A stretch of DNA of 64,000 bases from contig NC_037647.1 in assembly GCF_003254395.2 (NCBI RefSeq), forward strand, positions 12,032,050 through 12,096,049, read 5' to 3'. The first letter of the stretch is position 1; every line of letters starts with the position of its first letter. Positions 1 through 15,300 of this stretch are shown here, one piece after another. The DNA is from Apis mellifera (lineage: Eukaryota > Arthropoda > Insecta > Hymenoptera > Apidae). A program made the translations under genes and the position numbers. The notes below the pieces were generated by a model. That model saw nothing but the letters and a program-made list of their open reading frames with translations, was not told the origin of the DNA and did no database searches.

Positions 1-1875
1 TTAATAATTACATGATACATATTTTAATCAATTTATTATTTATTATTTATTATGATTTAATTAATTTTTGTTAATTATACATTTGATTACTAATTATAAT
101 CACTTTACTACTATAGTCATTTTGTAATTATTTTTTAAGTTATAAGAGAATAAAGAAATTATTTTTTCGCGCGCAATAAAAACAAGAAACAACTGATCCA
201 GATAATATATCTCTTACCAACTTAACCTATTAATATTAATATATCAACTATTTTTTTATAAATTTCAATTTCTTTAAAAACAAACAAATAGCAAATTCAT
301 TTATATTATTATATTTGATTAAATTTTAAAAAATTTTAAACTTTAAATATGAGCATTAAAATTTTTAACTAATTTTGTATATATTTTTAAATTTTGATAT
401 TCAGAATTTGTAAATTAAGTGATTTAAAAATTATTTGCACTTAAAGTTATGAATTTTTAGGTATATATTATAAATTAATGTGATAACGCCATATTGGACT
501 TTTATCCAATCCTGATAATATAAAATATCAAATTTAAATTATTTTTCGAATAATTTAAATCAAATTTCAAATCGTATATTGGTATAATCGAGAGACTGAA
601 AATGATTGAAAAAGAAAATATTTATAATAAATTATCAAATAGTAATCATAATAATCATATATTTATAATAATTTATCATATATTTATAATAATTATTTAT
701 TTATAATTATTTATTTATAATTAACTGAATAACTAGTTATAATTGATAAATTAATAATTAACTATTAACTACATAATTAATTGAAATAAATTGATAATAT
801 AATAAATTGAATTTTATGCGTACTTTTATTTTTATTATAAATTTATAAATTATTTATTATAAATTTATTATAAATTTAAATTTTTAATAAAATAAAAATT
901 CAATATGGCATCATATAATTCAGAAAAGTCCCTAAAAATGCGAACTTTAGATATAAAAACTTTTAAATTATTTAATTTCAATAATTTAAACTATTATTTT
1001 TGGATTCATGTTAAAATTAATAAAAAAGAACTAAAAAATTTTAAACTTTGTTTTTATTATTTAATTTTTAAATTTAAATGTAAATAATATACAAAATATA
1101 TACAATACGTAAACATATAATATACCTATAATATATAATAAATTTTTTAATATAGTGCTTAAAGGCGGGAAAATAAACACATGGAAATCGTTAAACATTT
1201 CTTGAATAGAATAACGAATATAAAAGTTAAATTGTTTACAGTATTTTAAATGTGGATTGAAATGTTATATACAAATTAAGTATGAAAATATATGATTTTA
1301 AATAACAAATTTTGATTATATTGTATATTAAGAAGGAATATTTCATATAAAGTGTATTTGTTTATAAATTAAGTCTATAAAAATCTATGAGATTTATATA
1401 AAAAATTAATATTTATAATAGAATATAAAACATATAAAAGAAATCTTATATGTGATAAAAAATATGGAATAAATATTCTTTTTTATATTTGTATAGATCT
1501 AAATTTTAGAAATTATAATGAATTTTTTAAATAGAACATTATATTCTTTTATAGAAATCAAACTATAAGGTATTGTTTTTTTATTAAATTAGTTATTATT
1601 TGCCAAATCTATATATTATTTAATAAGATAAACTTGATTAAAATGTTATATTTTATTTATTTATTAAGTAAATAAAATTTTTGCATGTATATAATATAAA
1701 TATATAATATAAGTATATAATACAAAAATTTTTTTATATATATTATAACAATTATATGTTTTTTTAGTAATATTTTAAAATAATTCAAACATGATTTAAA
1801 ATTATCTAAAATTACCATAACAAGAGAAATAGTGGAAATATTTCTACATTTCTAAATTTTTTAAATTTTATTACA
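1..1875. other. AT-rich intergenic flank upstream of Dnmt1
   Basis: No supported gene. A 60-codon open frame at 905-1087 is Lys/Asn/Phe/Leu-rich, has no recognisable motif and is expected by chance at this AT content. The Dnmt1 promoter and 5' UTR must lie in the right part of this stretch, but no initiator or TATA element stands out from the background. Confidence 0.6.
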
Positions 1876-4800
1876 ATGAAGTCTAATACATCAAAATTTA
1901 AACAAACATCTATAATTGATATGTTTTCTCAACAACTTGCTAAAAAAAAGCAAATGAACAATGATGCAACTAATAAAGAAGACATACAAAAATTACAAAA
2001 TATAAAAACAGAAAATAATATATTGCAAAAATGTGAACAAAATAAAGAAAATCATGATCCAAAAACAGATGAGGAATATTTAGATAAGCACATTGAAAAA
2101 AAAGCTAAACTTACAGATGTTAATATATTACCAACACCTCAAATTAAAAATATAAATATATTTCATAATAAATGTGAATATTGTCGTCAAAAATTAAATG
2201 AAATAAAATTTTATCCGGGTCATCCGAATGGTGCTGTAGATGAAGAAATTGCTTTGATTGATCCAAAATTATGTTTATTTAATGGAACTGAATCTTTCAT
2301 ACATGAAAGTGATGAACGTCCTCAAAATAAATTGACTTATTTCAGGTAAGATTCCTTTATTTTATGAATAATTTGATATATCTTGTAAAAATTTTATTAA
2401 TTAATTATAACTTTATTAATTTTAGTGTTTATGATAAAAATGGCCATTTATGTGCTTTTGATACTGGACTTATAGAAAAAAATGTAATGTTATATTTTTC
2501 TGGTTATATAAAAGCTATTTATGAAGAAGATGCATCACCAGAGGGTGGAGTACCAACAAAAGATATGGGTCCAATAAATGAGTGGTATGTATCTGGTTTT
2601 GATGGAGGAGAACTGGCTCTTATAGGTTTCAATACAGCATTTGCGGAATATATTTTAATGGATCCATCTGAAGAATATGCTCCTTTTATGGATATTGTTA
2701 AAGAAAAAATATATATGAGTAAATTGGTTATCGAATTTCTTTTAGATGAAATTAATCCCAGCTACGAGGATTTACTTAATAAATTTCAAGTAATTTGAGA
2801 GCATTATTAAAGAATTTTTTAATAATATATTTTATTTCATACTAAAATTATATAATTTTTACAGACAATAGTACCACCTAAAAATATGTCAAAATTTACT
2901 GAAGATTCTTTACTAAGACATGCACAATTTATATGTGATCAAGTATTATCATTTGATAATTCTGCTGATTCGGAAGATACACTTCTTATTACAAGTCCTT
3001 GTATGCGCGCATTAGCAAATCTTGCAGGCGTTACATTAGGAAAAAGAGTAACTTTCCGTCGAACGCAAAGGGAACAAAAAGTTAGAAAACCTGCTTGGAC
3101 AAAAGCAACTACTACAAAATTAGTTAGTGATATGTTTGAAAATATATTTACAGATCAGTTAATTAAACATGATGATAAAATAACAATGGTAAGCATTTAT
3201 TTTTTTTATTTAAAATATAGAATGATTTTTTTAAACAATTGAATTATTGCTGATTATAATATAATTGTAATAAAATATTATAGAAACTATTTTTGTTATA
3301 TTTTGTATCGTATATATTACATATTTAAAATAATACATATTAAAAATAAGTTTTATGTAATTATATTTTTAGGGACCTAAGAGACAAAGATGTGGAGTAT
3401 GTGAACATTGTCAACAACCTGATTGTGGTCTCTGTAATGCTTGTAAAGATATGATTAAATTTGGAGGAACTGGAAGAAGTAAGCAAGCTTGCGTTAAAAG
3501 AAGATGTCCAAATATGGCTATTCAAGTAAAAATTATTTTTTAATATAATTATTATTTAAATAATTGTATATATATATATATAATATTTTATATTTTTATT
3601 TAGGAAGCAGATGATTCTGATCCAGAAAATGAAGATCAATATGAAATTTTAATGGAAAATAAAAAAGTTGAAGAAGAAAAAAGCAAAAAAAAAGATTTTA
3701 AAGAACTCAAAAAAGATATTATATGGATAGGAGATCAAATTGCCAATGACAATTTAAAAACATATTATAAATCTGTTATAGTTGGTGATGAAGAAATAGG
3801 AATAAATGATTATGTACTTGTAGAACCAAGAAATCCAGCAATTCCATCTCATGTTGCTAAAGTTATTTATATGTGGGAAAATAAAAATGGTATAAAACAA
3901 TTTCATGCAAATTGGTTGCATAGAGGAAATGATACTATTCTTGGAGAAACATCAGATCCTATAGAACTATTTTTGAGTGATGACTGTGATGATATACCCT
4001 TCAAATCTGTCAGATCTAAATGTACTGTTATTTTTAAAGAAATACAAAAAAATTGGAATGAATTAGGTATATATTTAATATTCAATGAAATTTTAAATAC
4101 GAATATTAAGGTCAAAAATAATATTTTTTATTCTATATTATTTTATGTTATAGGTAATATGGATTTAAATTTTGAGAATGATATAAAAGATCTAGATGGT
4201 AAAACATTTTTTTTTCAAAAGCGTTATATACCCGAAACAGCTAGATTTGAAGATCCTGTACCTGATGTAAAATATCTTCATAAAAAAAACAGTTATCGAT
4301 TTTGTCCTGCATGTACTCGTTTAAACATGTTGGAACAGTTCAATACACCAAAGGTATATAAAATTAATATTGTAATGATAATTTTATTTATATTATAATA
4401 TTAAAATAAATTTTATTTATAATATTAGGAAAACTGAAATATTATTTTATATTGAAGATTTATAACAATATATTGTATATATATTGTATAGTATATAAAA
4501 TAATTTTATATTATTTATTTTTTTTATCGGATGAGAGAAAATATACTTAATATTTGTCTAATATTAATTGTCTAATATTAATTATTTTCAATAATTATTC
4601 ATATTTCATCATTCATCATTTTTATATTTCAAGGTATATGAACGAATAGAAGAAATAAGTAGCAAAGAAGTTATTTATGGTTTAGTAAAGTACAAAGGAG
4701 AAGACTATAGAGTTGGAACAACTGTATTTTTGCAACCAGATGTTTTCAATTTTAAATATAAAACTACATATCAAGATGTTTTAAAACTTAAAAAAGAAAA

Positions 4801-7690
4801 TGTAGATGAAGATATGTATCCTGAATTTTATAGAAAATCTTCTGATCATATAAAAGGTTCAAATTTTGATACTCCTGATCCTTTTTGTATAGGATATATA
4901 AATAAAATATTTGCCAATACAAATGATATGTTAGTTTCACCTTCTGACATTAATATTATGGTAAATAAGTTATATAGACCAGAAAATACACATAAAAGTT
5001 CTACATTAATGGAACAAGCAGATCTAAATATGGTTTATTGGAGTAATGAAGGTATATTATATTTTTTTTATAATATCATACATAATGATATTTTGATACA
5101 TGTATAAAAATTTTGTAGTATGCAATATCAAATTTATTAAAGTTGTTGGAAAATGCTATCTTACTTATTCTGAGAATTTAAATCAATCTATTGAAGAGTG
5201 GATTGCTGCAGGACCATATCGATTTTATTTCAATGAAGCTTATAATGTACAAGAAAAAACATTTGATGAACCACCATATCATGCTATTAGTATTGGTAAA
5301 TGTGGTAAAAGTAAAGGCAATTTAAAATTTAAAGGGAAAAAAACAGAGGAAAGTGAAAAAAGAGCAATTGTTAATACACCTATTGAATATAAGAAAATAT
5401 CAGAAAAATTAAAAACATTAGATGTATTTGCTGGTTGTGGTGGTATGTAATTTATTTCATTTTTTATAAAATTTAATGTATTTTTGTATAATTTATTGCA
5501 TTTTTATTATAATATCAATATAATAAATCAATGATTTCAATATAATAAATCAATATAATAAATTAAGAAAAATAAATATTTTAATTAAATTGTTTTAAAG
5601 GGTTATCTGAAGGTTTACATCAAGCTGGTGTAGCTGAAAATCTTTGGGCTATAGAAAAAGAAGAATCTGCTGCTTATGCATATCGATTAAATAATCCTAA
5701 TGCAACAGTATTTATAGAAGATTGTAATGTATTATTAAAAAAAGTTATGAATGTAAGTATAATTTTTTAATTATAATTTATGCCTTTTTTAGATGAGTAT
5801 AATTTATATTTAGTTTATATTTAGTTTATATTATATTGTCTTTTTTTAATGATAATATAGTGAATTAATTACATATTTTTTAGGGTGAAACAACAAATGA
5901 AATTGGTCAAAAACTTCCACAAAAAGGACAAGTAGAATTATTGTGCGGTGGTCCACCATGTCAAGGTTTTAGTGGCATGAATCGTTTCAATTCTCGTCAA
6001 TATTCTTTATTCAAGAATTCTCTTGTTGTTTCATATTTGTCATATTGTGATTACTACAGACCTAATTTCTTTATTATGGAAAACGTTCGAAATTTTGTTT
6101 CTTTCAAAAGAAGTATGGTTTTAAAATTAACATTAAGATGTCTAATTCGTATGGGTTATCAATGTACATTTGGTATTCTTCAAGCTGGAAATTATGGAAT
6201 ACCTCAAACAAGACGAAGGTTATTTTTATTTTTATTTCAAATATATTCATAACAATTTCATATTTTAAATTTCATTTTATCATGTTATTTAGAATGATAA
6301 TTCTAGCTGCTGCACCTGGACAAATGCTACCAAAATATCCGGAACCTTCACATGTTTTTAGTAAACGTGCTTGCCAATTAAGTGTATTAGTTGATAATAA
6401 AAAGGTAAATACTATATAAAGATAATCATTTATATTTTATACTGTTACATTATTAAATATTTACATAATACATTTATTAAATATTTCAGTATAGCTCAAA
6501 TTGTAATTGGATAGATTCTGCACCATTTAGGACAATTAGTGTAAAAGATGCAATGTTTGATTTACCGGAAATTAAAAATGGTTGGAATAAGGAAGAAATG
6601 TCATATACAAATGAACCAACAACACATTTTCAAAGAAAAGTAATAATTTCATAAAAATATTTAACAGAAAAAATAAAAAATATGTTTATATTTATATAAT
6701 ATAATATATATAATATAATATATTATATATTTTTGTATGAATAGCAATTTCTTTTATCATAATATTTAAATTTAAAAATTTTTTTTTAGATGAGAGGAAA
6801 ACAGTATCAACCATTATTAAGAGATCATATATGTAAAGAAATGGCACCTCTTGTAGAAGCAAGAATGGCTCATATTCCAATTGCGAGTGGTTCTGATTGG
6901 AGGGATTTACCAAATATTGCTGTCAGATTAAGTGATGGTACTTATTGTAAACAATTGTAAGTAAAATATAATTTTCAAAGTTTTTTTAATACTGAAAAAC
7001 ATACTATATTTTTAATACTGAATAACATACTATAAACATTACTATATTTAATTTTTATTCAAGAGAATATACTCATGATGATAAAAAAGCTGGAAGGAGT
7101 TCTGTGGGAGCATATCGTGGAGTATGTTGTTGTTGCACTGGAAAATCATGTGATCCTACAGATAGACAATTTAATACTTTAATTCCATGGTGTTTACCAC
7201 ATACGGGAAATCGTCATAATCATTGGGCAGGTTTATATGGTAGATTAGAATGGAATGGATATTTTAGTACAACCATTACAAATCCTGAACCTATGGGAAA
7301 ACAAGTATATAAAACTATTATTTTAAATTTAAATATTTAATAGGGCTATATAATCTAATTCTATTTACTATATCTTTTTTTTTTGATAAATTTATATTTA
7401 AAATATAAATATTAATTTTAATTAAAGTTTATATAAAATGAATAATTTATTTCATTTTCAAGGGTCGTGTATTACATCCAGTACAAACTCGAGTAGTAAG
7501 CGTGCGTGAATGTGCTAGGTCTCAAGGATTTCCAGATTCTTTTCGTTTTTACGGCACTATACTCGATAAACATCGACAAATTGGAAATGCAGTTCCTCCA
7601 CCACTTGGAGTAGCTATTGGTCATGAAATAAGGAATTGTATACAAAACAAAGATATAACTGAAATTGATATAAAAATACAAAATGATTAA
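1876..7690 (+). CDS. Dnmt1: DNA (cytosine-5)-methyltransferase 1 (maintenance), complete, 15 exons
   Basis: Nuclear enzyme that copies CpG methylation onto the new strand after replication, using S-adenosylmethionine. Exons: 1876-2345, 2426-2789, 2865-3188, 3373-3525, 3604-4066, 4154-4353, 4634-5051, 5119-5442, 5601-5752, 5884-6218, 6293-6404, 6490-6639, 6790-6956, 7064-7304, 7463-7690. All junctions are GT-AG and in phase, giving 1366 aa, shorter than human DNMT1 (about 1600). Domains in order: PCNA-binding box QTSIIDMF near residue 11; RFTS from about residue 100 (CEYC zinc pair); CXXC zinc finger 387-437, one exon by itself; BAH1 about 465-590; BAH2 about 675-800; a short Gly/Lys linker; catalytic domain from about 897. 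Motif I is LDVFAGCGG, motif IV is GGPPCQGFSG with catalytic Cys982, then ENV, QTRRR and GNAVPPP. Every catalytic motif is intact. The start is the first Met of the frame, just before the PCNA box. A possible AATAAA lies at 7720-7725. Bees carry more than one Dnmt1 copy; which one this is cannot be told here. Confidence 0.96.
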
Positions 7691-10318
7691 AGCTTAATTG
7701 ATTTAAACTTGGAATAAGTAATAAAAAATAGAAAAAAACATTTAAAAAATTGTATGATGAAATATAGAAAAATATTAAAAATTAAAAAATATTAAATGAA
7801 TTTAATTATGATTTATTATAATTTATTATTATTAATAATTTAAATATAAAAGTTTTTTTAAATTATTATATAATTATAATTTATTTATTTGTTTAAAATT
7901 TCTCATTATATTTTCTTTAATTGTAAATATATTAGCATTAATGTATTCTTAAAAATTTTAATTTTATATTATTTATATGTTTTATATTAAATTTATAATT
8001 TTTGTATAAACATTGTTTTTATTATTTTACATAAATATGCTTTTTTTATTTATCTTTTATTATTTCTTTATTATTCATATATTCTTAGTTAATAGTAGTA
8101 TTAGTAGTTATTAGTTTTAATTTATAGGTAATCTATTTTTTTTTTAAATTCTATTTTAATTATTAATAAAAAATATTTTATCGATAAGTATGACAATAAT
8201 AAAAAAGTTTCTTGAGTTTGGATATTGAAAGCTTCAATTTATTAAAAGCATAACAAAATATACAAGATATTCAAAGTTACGGATAAAATATCGTATGAAG
8301 ATAGTTTCTCTTTCGAAGAATTTCGAAGAATTAGTATTTGGAAAATTCATTAATTATTTGTTTTTTATAAAATTTCAGTATTTTTAAACTTGCATCTAGA
8401 AGTTTATATAAATTTCTCATCAATTTTAATATAAAATTTTCTTCAATTAATTATTTCTTAACGATTAATGCATCATAGAAATTAATAATGAAAAAATTGA
8501 AGATGCCATATTGAAAATTCATTAATTTCTCATTTTCTACTAAAAATTTTGGTATTTTCAAATTTATATTTTGAAATTAAAATTTCAATAAAATTTTCAA
8601 TTTTTATTTTTATTATTATTATTACAAAATTCTTTTTAATAAATAATTTATTATTAATTAACGCATTATATCGGATTAATTAATAGCATAAGTTTCATTA
8701 ATTTCTCATTACTATAAAATTTACTTTTAAATATGATTATATATATTTAAAACTTTTTATAGTTTTATATATAAATTTCACTTACAATTTTACTATGATT
8801 ACTATGATTTAAATAAATAAATTAATTATTTGATATTTAATTATATATTAGAAATTTGCGCTTAAGATTCTATGATAATCGTGTATTATCAATTATATAT
8901 GAATAAATAATTAATGGAAAAAAATTTTATATTAAAATCAATACAAACAATTTGCTTAAAACTCTTGCAAATTTAGAAATATTGAAATTTTAAGTAAAAA
9001 ATTATATAATTAATGATTTTTTTATATTTCATCCTTAAAATAGTAAGATATGCTTTTGATCCTTTTCGCACAATAATATCTATAATCTTGTATTCTTGCA
9101 TATTCTGCTATGCTAGTAACAAATCGAAGCTTCAGATCTAAACCCAGCGTTGATCGAAAATTTTTGAAAAAGAAATGTATTAGATTAATTATAATTTAAA
9201 AATTTTTTAAGTGAAAATGTAAAGATGAATAATAAAATTATATGTATGTATTAATTTATTCTTAATTTAAATATAATAAAATATAAATAAAAATAAATAG
9301 AAGTGCGATTTATTGAACCATTTTATTTAAAACAATGCTATCGATAATTCATTTTTCGAATTTATTTTTTTACTATTTATTAACTGATTTTTTTTTTCTA
9401 AAAGTATCTTTAACAGATGCAATTAATTGACTAATGTCATATTATTTATTTATTTTCATTTCACGAATGACTATTTTAGCTAAATAAAATATATTTTATA
9501 AATATATTTATATCTAAATTATATTTAGATAAAATAATAAGTAGAAAAAAGTAAAGTTTAAAAATAATGTAAAAAAATAATAGCATAATTTATTATATTT
9601 AAGAATTTTTATTCATAATTCAATTGAAGATAATACTTTTAATTACATTATATCATATAATAATATTCTTTTTATAAATCTTATAAAATTATACGTATTT
9701 TATATATATAATTTTCATATATTGTATATCATACATAACAAAATAAATGTATTAAAAAGAATTATTTGTATTGAATTATTTTTCCTTATATTAATTTCAT
9801 TTTTTTGATTTATTTAAATCTTTTTTGTTATTAATCTGTTTTGATAAAATCAAAATGATAAATTCTTTAATCTGATAAGAGTATAATAATGATAATATAG
9901 TATTTCCAGTTTTAATGATGTATAATGAATGATTTATAATTTATTTAGAAAATATGTATTTTATATAAATTTAATATAATGAGAAAATTTTTATAAAAAA
10001 TCAATAATATTAAAAATTTATTAAAAAATTAAGAAAAAATTACTAAATGAGGTTAGTTTTACATTTAAATAATATTAAATAATTTTTTATTGTAATTCTT
10101 TGTAATATACATTAATATTAATATAATTATATTTATATAAATTATAAATTATATTTCTGAAAAATTATTTTAATCATTTTTTTTAAATTCTCTAATACTT
10201 TTAGCATTGCAATATTACTTTCACTTTATTCACTTAATCCATATGGTAACAAAAGGTATTATATACGTGAAGAAAAGTTTTTATACAGATATTTTTCCAT
10301 ATAAAAAATTAATAAACA
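7691..10318. other. AT-rich intergenic region between Dnmt1 and PGM3
   Basis: No open frame with a recognisable motif on either strand. The left end should hold the Dnmt1 3' UTR and the right end the PGM3 promoter. The rest is AT-rich sequence with simple runs. Confidence 0.6.
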
Positions 10319-12801
10319 ATGGAATTTTCTCAATTAGAAAATATTGTTAATGTCAATTATATGAAAAAATCCAGTGATAACATTCAGTATGGAACAGCTG
10401 GTTTTAGAACAAAGTAATTATTTTATTCTTATACAATACAATATCAATAACAATTTCAATATTTTAACATTGAATAATAATTTATATTTAAATTAAGTTT
10501 ACATTCATTCATTCTTAAATTTATTATTAAATTATATACATATTTTTAATTTTTTTATTAGGGCAGATATTCTAGGACATGTTTTATATAGAATGGGATT
10601 ATTAGCAGTATTAAGATCTAAAGTTAAAAATGGTAAGTTTAAATATAAAATTTTATATCACAAACTATTTTTATGCTACATGATATTATAAAATACTTTT
10701 ATTGTTTTATATTTTTCATTATTTTACTTTTAGCATTATTTAATGCTACAAAATTAAATATAAAGATATTTAATTTTTTATAGCTGCAATTGGTTTAATG
10801 ATTACGGCAAGTCATAATCTTGAATGTGATAATGGTGTAAAACTTATAGATCCAGCTGGTGAAATGTTAGAAGCAACTTGGGAACATATAGCTACTAACT
10901 TAGTTAATACAGAAGATTTAAATTTAGTTTCTATGATAAAGCATATTATAAAAGAACAAAATATTGATATGTCTATAAGTGCAACTATAATAACTGGTAG
11001 AGATACTAGAAAAAGTAGTCCAGCATTATTAAATGCTGCTATTACAGGAATTCAAGCCTTAAATGGAATTGTAAAAGATTTTGGTATAGTTACAACTCCT
11101 CAATTGCATTATCTAGTTGTATGTACTAATACAGATGGTAGTTATGGTATGCCTACATTACATGGTTATTATGTAAAATTATCAGAAGCATTTAAACATA
11201 TAAGAAAAGATAAAATTAATAATGAGCAGTATGTCGCAGAATTATTATTAGATGCAGCTAATGGTGTTGGAGCTATTGCTACAAAAGAATTTCAAAATTA
11301 TCTAGGAAAAACAATTGCAATTAATATGTATAATGATGGAAATGGAGAATTAAATTATATGGTATATCTTATTTTTATAATACATTCATTGAAATTAGAC
11401 ATTATAATAACTTATTTAAATTTATTGTAGTGTGGAGCTGATTATGTCAAAGTGCACCAAGCACCACCGGTAAATATTCCTATTAAACCAAATGTTAGAT
11501 GTGTATCCATAGATGGTGATGCAGACAGAATAATTTATTTTTATCTGGATAAAAATGATAAATTTCATCTTTTGGATGGTGATCGAATAGCAACACTTAT
11601 TGCCACATATCTTAAAGAACTTTTGCAAGAAAGTCGTTTATCATTTCAAATTGGCTTAGTACAAACAGCATATGCCAATGGTGCTTCTACTGATTACATT
11701 TCAAATATATTAGTATGTATATTTCATGTTTTATCGTTTATTTTAAAATTATTTAAAAATTTTATAATAATTAATATTTTTTATATGATATAGATATAAA
11801 TTTATTATTGTTATATATAATATTAAATTTATATTTATTTTTACAATTTTTTGTTTAGCAAATTCCAGTTTCTTGTGTATCAACTGGTATTAAATATTTA
11901 CATAATAAAGCATTAGAATTTGATATAGGAATATATTTTGAAGCAAATGGTCATGGGACAGTACTTTTTAAAGAAACTACTATCGAAGCAATTAAGAAAG
12001 CTGTTGTAAATTCAAAGTAAGTATTATGAAATTTTTCCTTTTGCATTAAAAAATATATATATATATGTATATATTGTAGACGGTCTATAAAAGAGAAAGC
12101 AGCTGCCTCTAAATTAGAAAATATAATAGATATAATTAATCAGACAGTTGGAGATGCTCTTAGTGATTTGTTATTAGTAGAAACAATTTTGCATGCAAAA
12201 GGTTGGAATATTATGGAATGGGAAAAAATGTACACAGATTTACCAAATAAACAATTAATGATAAAAGTTAATGATAAAAATGTTATAACAACAACTGATG
12301 CAGGAAGACAATGTATAACACCTGAAGGATTACAAGACGAAATTGATAAAGTAATATTACGATATAAAAGAGGACGATCTTTTGTAAGGTAATATATATA
12401 ATTTTTATTATATAATTATTATTATAATCATATATACAATATTCAAAAAATTTTTTAATAAAATTGATTTAAATATATTATTATTCATAATAAATATTAT
12501 TCTTAATAAATATTTATTAATAATTTTTTATTTTTATATGATTATTATAATTAAACTTTCAATATTTTTTTATATGTAAGTTTCAATAGTCTTATGTAAA
12601 AGATTCAAATATTCAAATAATAATAATTACGATAAAGAATTAATTATAAAAATCTTTATTTTTAGACCATCAGGAACTGAAGATGTAGTACGAATATATG
12701 CAGAATGTGAAAATTTATATGATCTTAATAAATTAATTATTGATGTGGCATCATTAGTATACAAATATGCAGGTGGGATTGGACCTAAACCTCAACTTTA
12801 A
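10319..12801 (+). CDS. PGM3: Phosphoacetylglucosamine mutase (PGM3/AGM1), complete, 7 exons
   Basis: Interconverts N-acetylglucosamine 6-phosphate and 1-phosphate in the cytosol, the step before UDP-GlcNAc. In insects it therefore feeds chitin, N-glycan, GPI-anchor and O-GlcNAc synthesis. Exons: 10319-10413, 10562-10632, 10784-11361, 11431-11712, 11859-12016, 12080-12388, 12666-12801. All are GT-AG with matching phases and give 542 aa, the same length as human PGM3. Seen in the protein: YGTAGFR near residue 26; the phosphoserine loop TASHN with Ser64, the residue number known in human; the metal loop DGDADR with Asp276/278/280; and the C-terminal phosphate-binding motif RPSGTEDVVR near residue 498. 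All catalytic elements are present. It lies downstream of Dnmt1 in the same direction with 2.6 kb between them, so it is probably transcribed independently. Confidence 0.96.
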
Positions 12802-15300
12802 TAATAAATAATTTTATATTATTTACATAATATATATATCTATTAACATTTAATTTTTATATATAATAATTATAATTTTTATAAATTTATTATAAATTTA
12901 CAGAATCTTTACAAAAATGTCTTTTATTAATTTATTAAAAATTACTATATTTTTTATAAAGAAACATTATATAATAAACAATGAATATTCGTAAAGTACA
13001 AATATGAAAATTAAGATCATATACTATATATAAAAAATATATGTATATAAAAACCAATTAGTTATTTTTTATTTTCATATCTATTCTTATTAATGTAATG
13101 AAATATAATATATAATTATATTAATACCTATTAATAATAATGTAATTTTTTACTTTTATATTTCTATTGCAAAAATAAATATTTTTATTACTAATTTTAT
13201 TGTAGAGTTTCTTTATAATACAATAAATAATATAATTAATATGTTATTATATATTTTTAATATAAATAAATTAAAAAAATCAATTATTATAATAATTATC
13301 TATGAATAAAATAATTTTATTTTGGAAAAATTTCACAAAATGTTAAGCAAAGAATTTAAAAACTATATAAATAAATGGATATATAAATATTTTATAATTA
13401 TAAATATGATTAGTAATTGAATAAGTATTATATATAAAAATATTTAGATAAGTATTTACTTAGAAAATTTGAAAGATTCTATTGCACCAATAAGATTACG
13501 TTAATAAGCATATTATTTTTTTTAGAGAATAAAGCAAAAAAATCCTTTAAATTCAGTATTATTTAAGACTTATTTTTTATTTAAGATTTTTCTTATTTTA
13601 ATTCTGTCATGAATCTAATCCCACTTTATATGGATACATTGTATTAATATATTTGTAGAACATTTTAAGAAAATTGATTTTAAAGATTAAAACAAATATA
13701 AAAATTGAATTTAAAAATATCTATTAATTACTTATCTTTTGAATTATTTATTTATTAAATTATGATCAATTAAAGTTTAAATTATCGAAATTAAATAAAA
13801 ATAGAATAAAACAATTCTATTCCTGTTACGTTATCTTCTTGTTCCTTATCTTAATCTCAATTTAAATAATTTACATTAATAATATATAAATAATAAGAAA
13901 TCTCAATTAATATTTTTATATATCAATTTTTTTGTTTGTTCTAATTCCTAGAATCAAATCTTCAAGAATATTCCACGAATATATTAATATACTATATATT
14001 AACCTTGGCTTTATTTTAATCTCAATTTCATTTAACGAATATTTTTTGTAAAATATTTTTTTTAATGAAAGAAATTATATATTAAATATTAAATATAAAA
14101 AATATTTGTTAATATATGAAAATTTATAGATATGAACAATCTAGAAAAACTTTCTTTCTATTTGAACTTTATTTATTCAATTATATGCAAAGCATACACA
14201 TAATAATAAATACATTAATTGAATATGATTATATTAGATAAAATTTATATTTTATTAAGTTCGAATGCTATTTTTATATAAATAATTATTTTTAAGAACC
14301 ATTTTTCTTATTAAAAATCATATCTGTTTAAAAATATTTTGTTTTAACAATCTTAAATAAATTATTTCTCTAAATTAAAAAGTTAATTTAAATTAAAAAA
14401 AAAAAAATTTAAATAAAAATTGATTTTTTATATTTAAAAAAGTAAAATCATTTCTTCAATTAAAAATAATATAATAATTAGAAATAATAGATTTTAAGGA
14501 AATAATCTATGATGTTTAATTATTACATGTTACAACATCTTTACATGTTTAGCATTTATTATCAAAATAAAAATTTTTTTTCTTCATTTATTTGCATCCT
14601 TTTTGTTTTAATGTTGTTGTAAGTATTTTCCTTGAGAGAATAAATCCATTGATTTGAGTACAGGATTGGCTTCTTCATATTATTAGGATTCATACCTCCA
14701 ATCTGAGTTCATCTCAATGTCCAGTGTCTCGTCATCCAGCTTGTAATCTATCAAAAAGATTATATTATTTGATGCACAATACATTTTTGAAGCTCACATA
14801 AATATGAGCATACATATCATCGTCTTACAGTAAATAAATTTTTTTTTATTTATATTTATTCTTTGATATATTGTTCATTATATTCGCATTAATTTAGTCC
14901 TAATTCCATCCACTTTATATTGATTATAAATATGAAATAGTAAATGTTCACTGCGATAATTTCTACGTTCAATTCTAACTTTTTAAAATTATTATATATT
15001 GTAATTTATTAATAATTAATAATTGATTAAGAATCTGTGGCAAATAATGATATATTATTGAGTCAATTCAAATACAATACGTAATTAAAATAATTAAAAT
15101 ATTCTATTGAAAATATATAGATTAATGAAGAATACAACAACAGCCAATAATTTGTTTTATATATATATATATATATACGTGTATATGATATTTTTGTTAT
15201 TTATTTTATTGATTTAAAAAATGTTGAAAAAAATTAAAAATTAATTAAACCGATCAAAATAAAGAAATATGAGAAAAATAAAAAAATTTATCGATATAGA
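12802..15300. other. AT-rich region downstream of PGM3
   Basis: No supported gene. It begins with the PGM3 3' UTR; an AATAAA lies at 12803-12808, too close to the stop to be trusted as the only polyadenylation signal. The remainder is AT-rich with short simple repeats, including a TA run at about 15157-15178. Confidence 0.55.

Noticed and set aside
905..1087. 60-codon open frame upstream of Dnmt1
   Set aside because: Composition is that of translated AT-rich DNA, with no motif, splice context or conserved wording.
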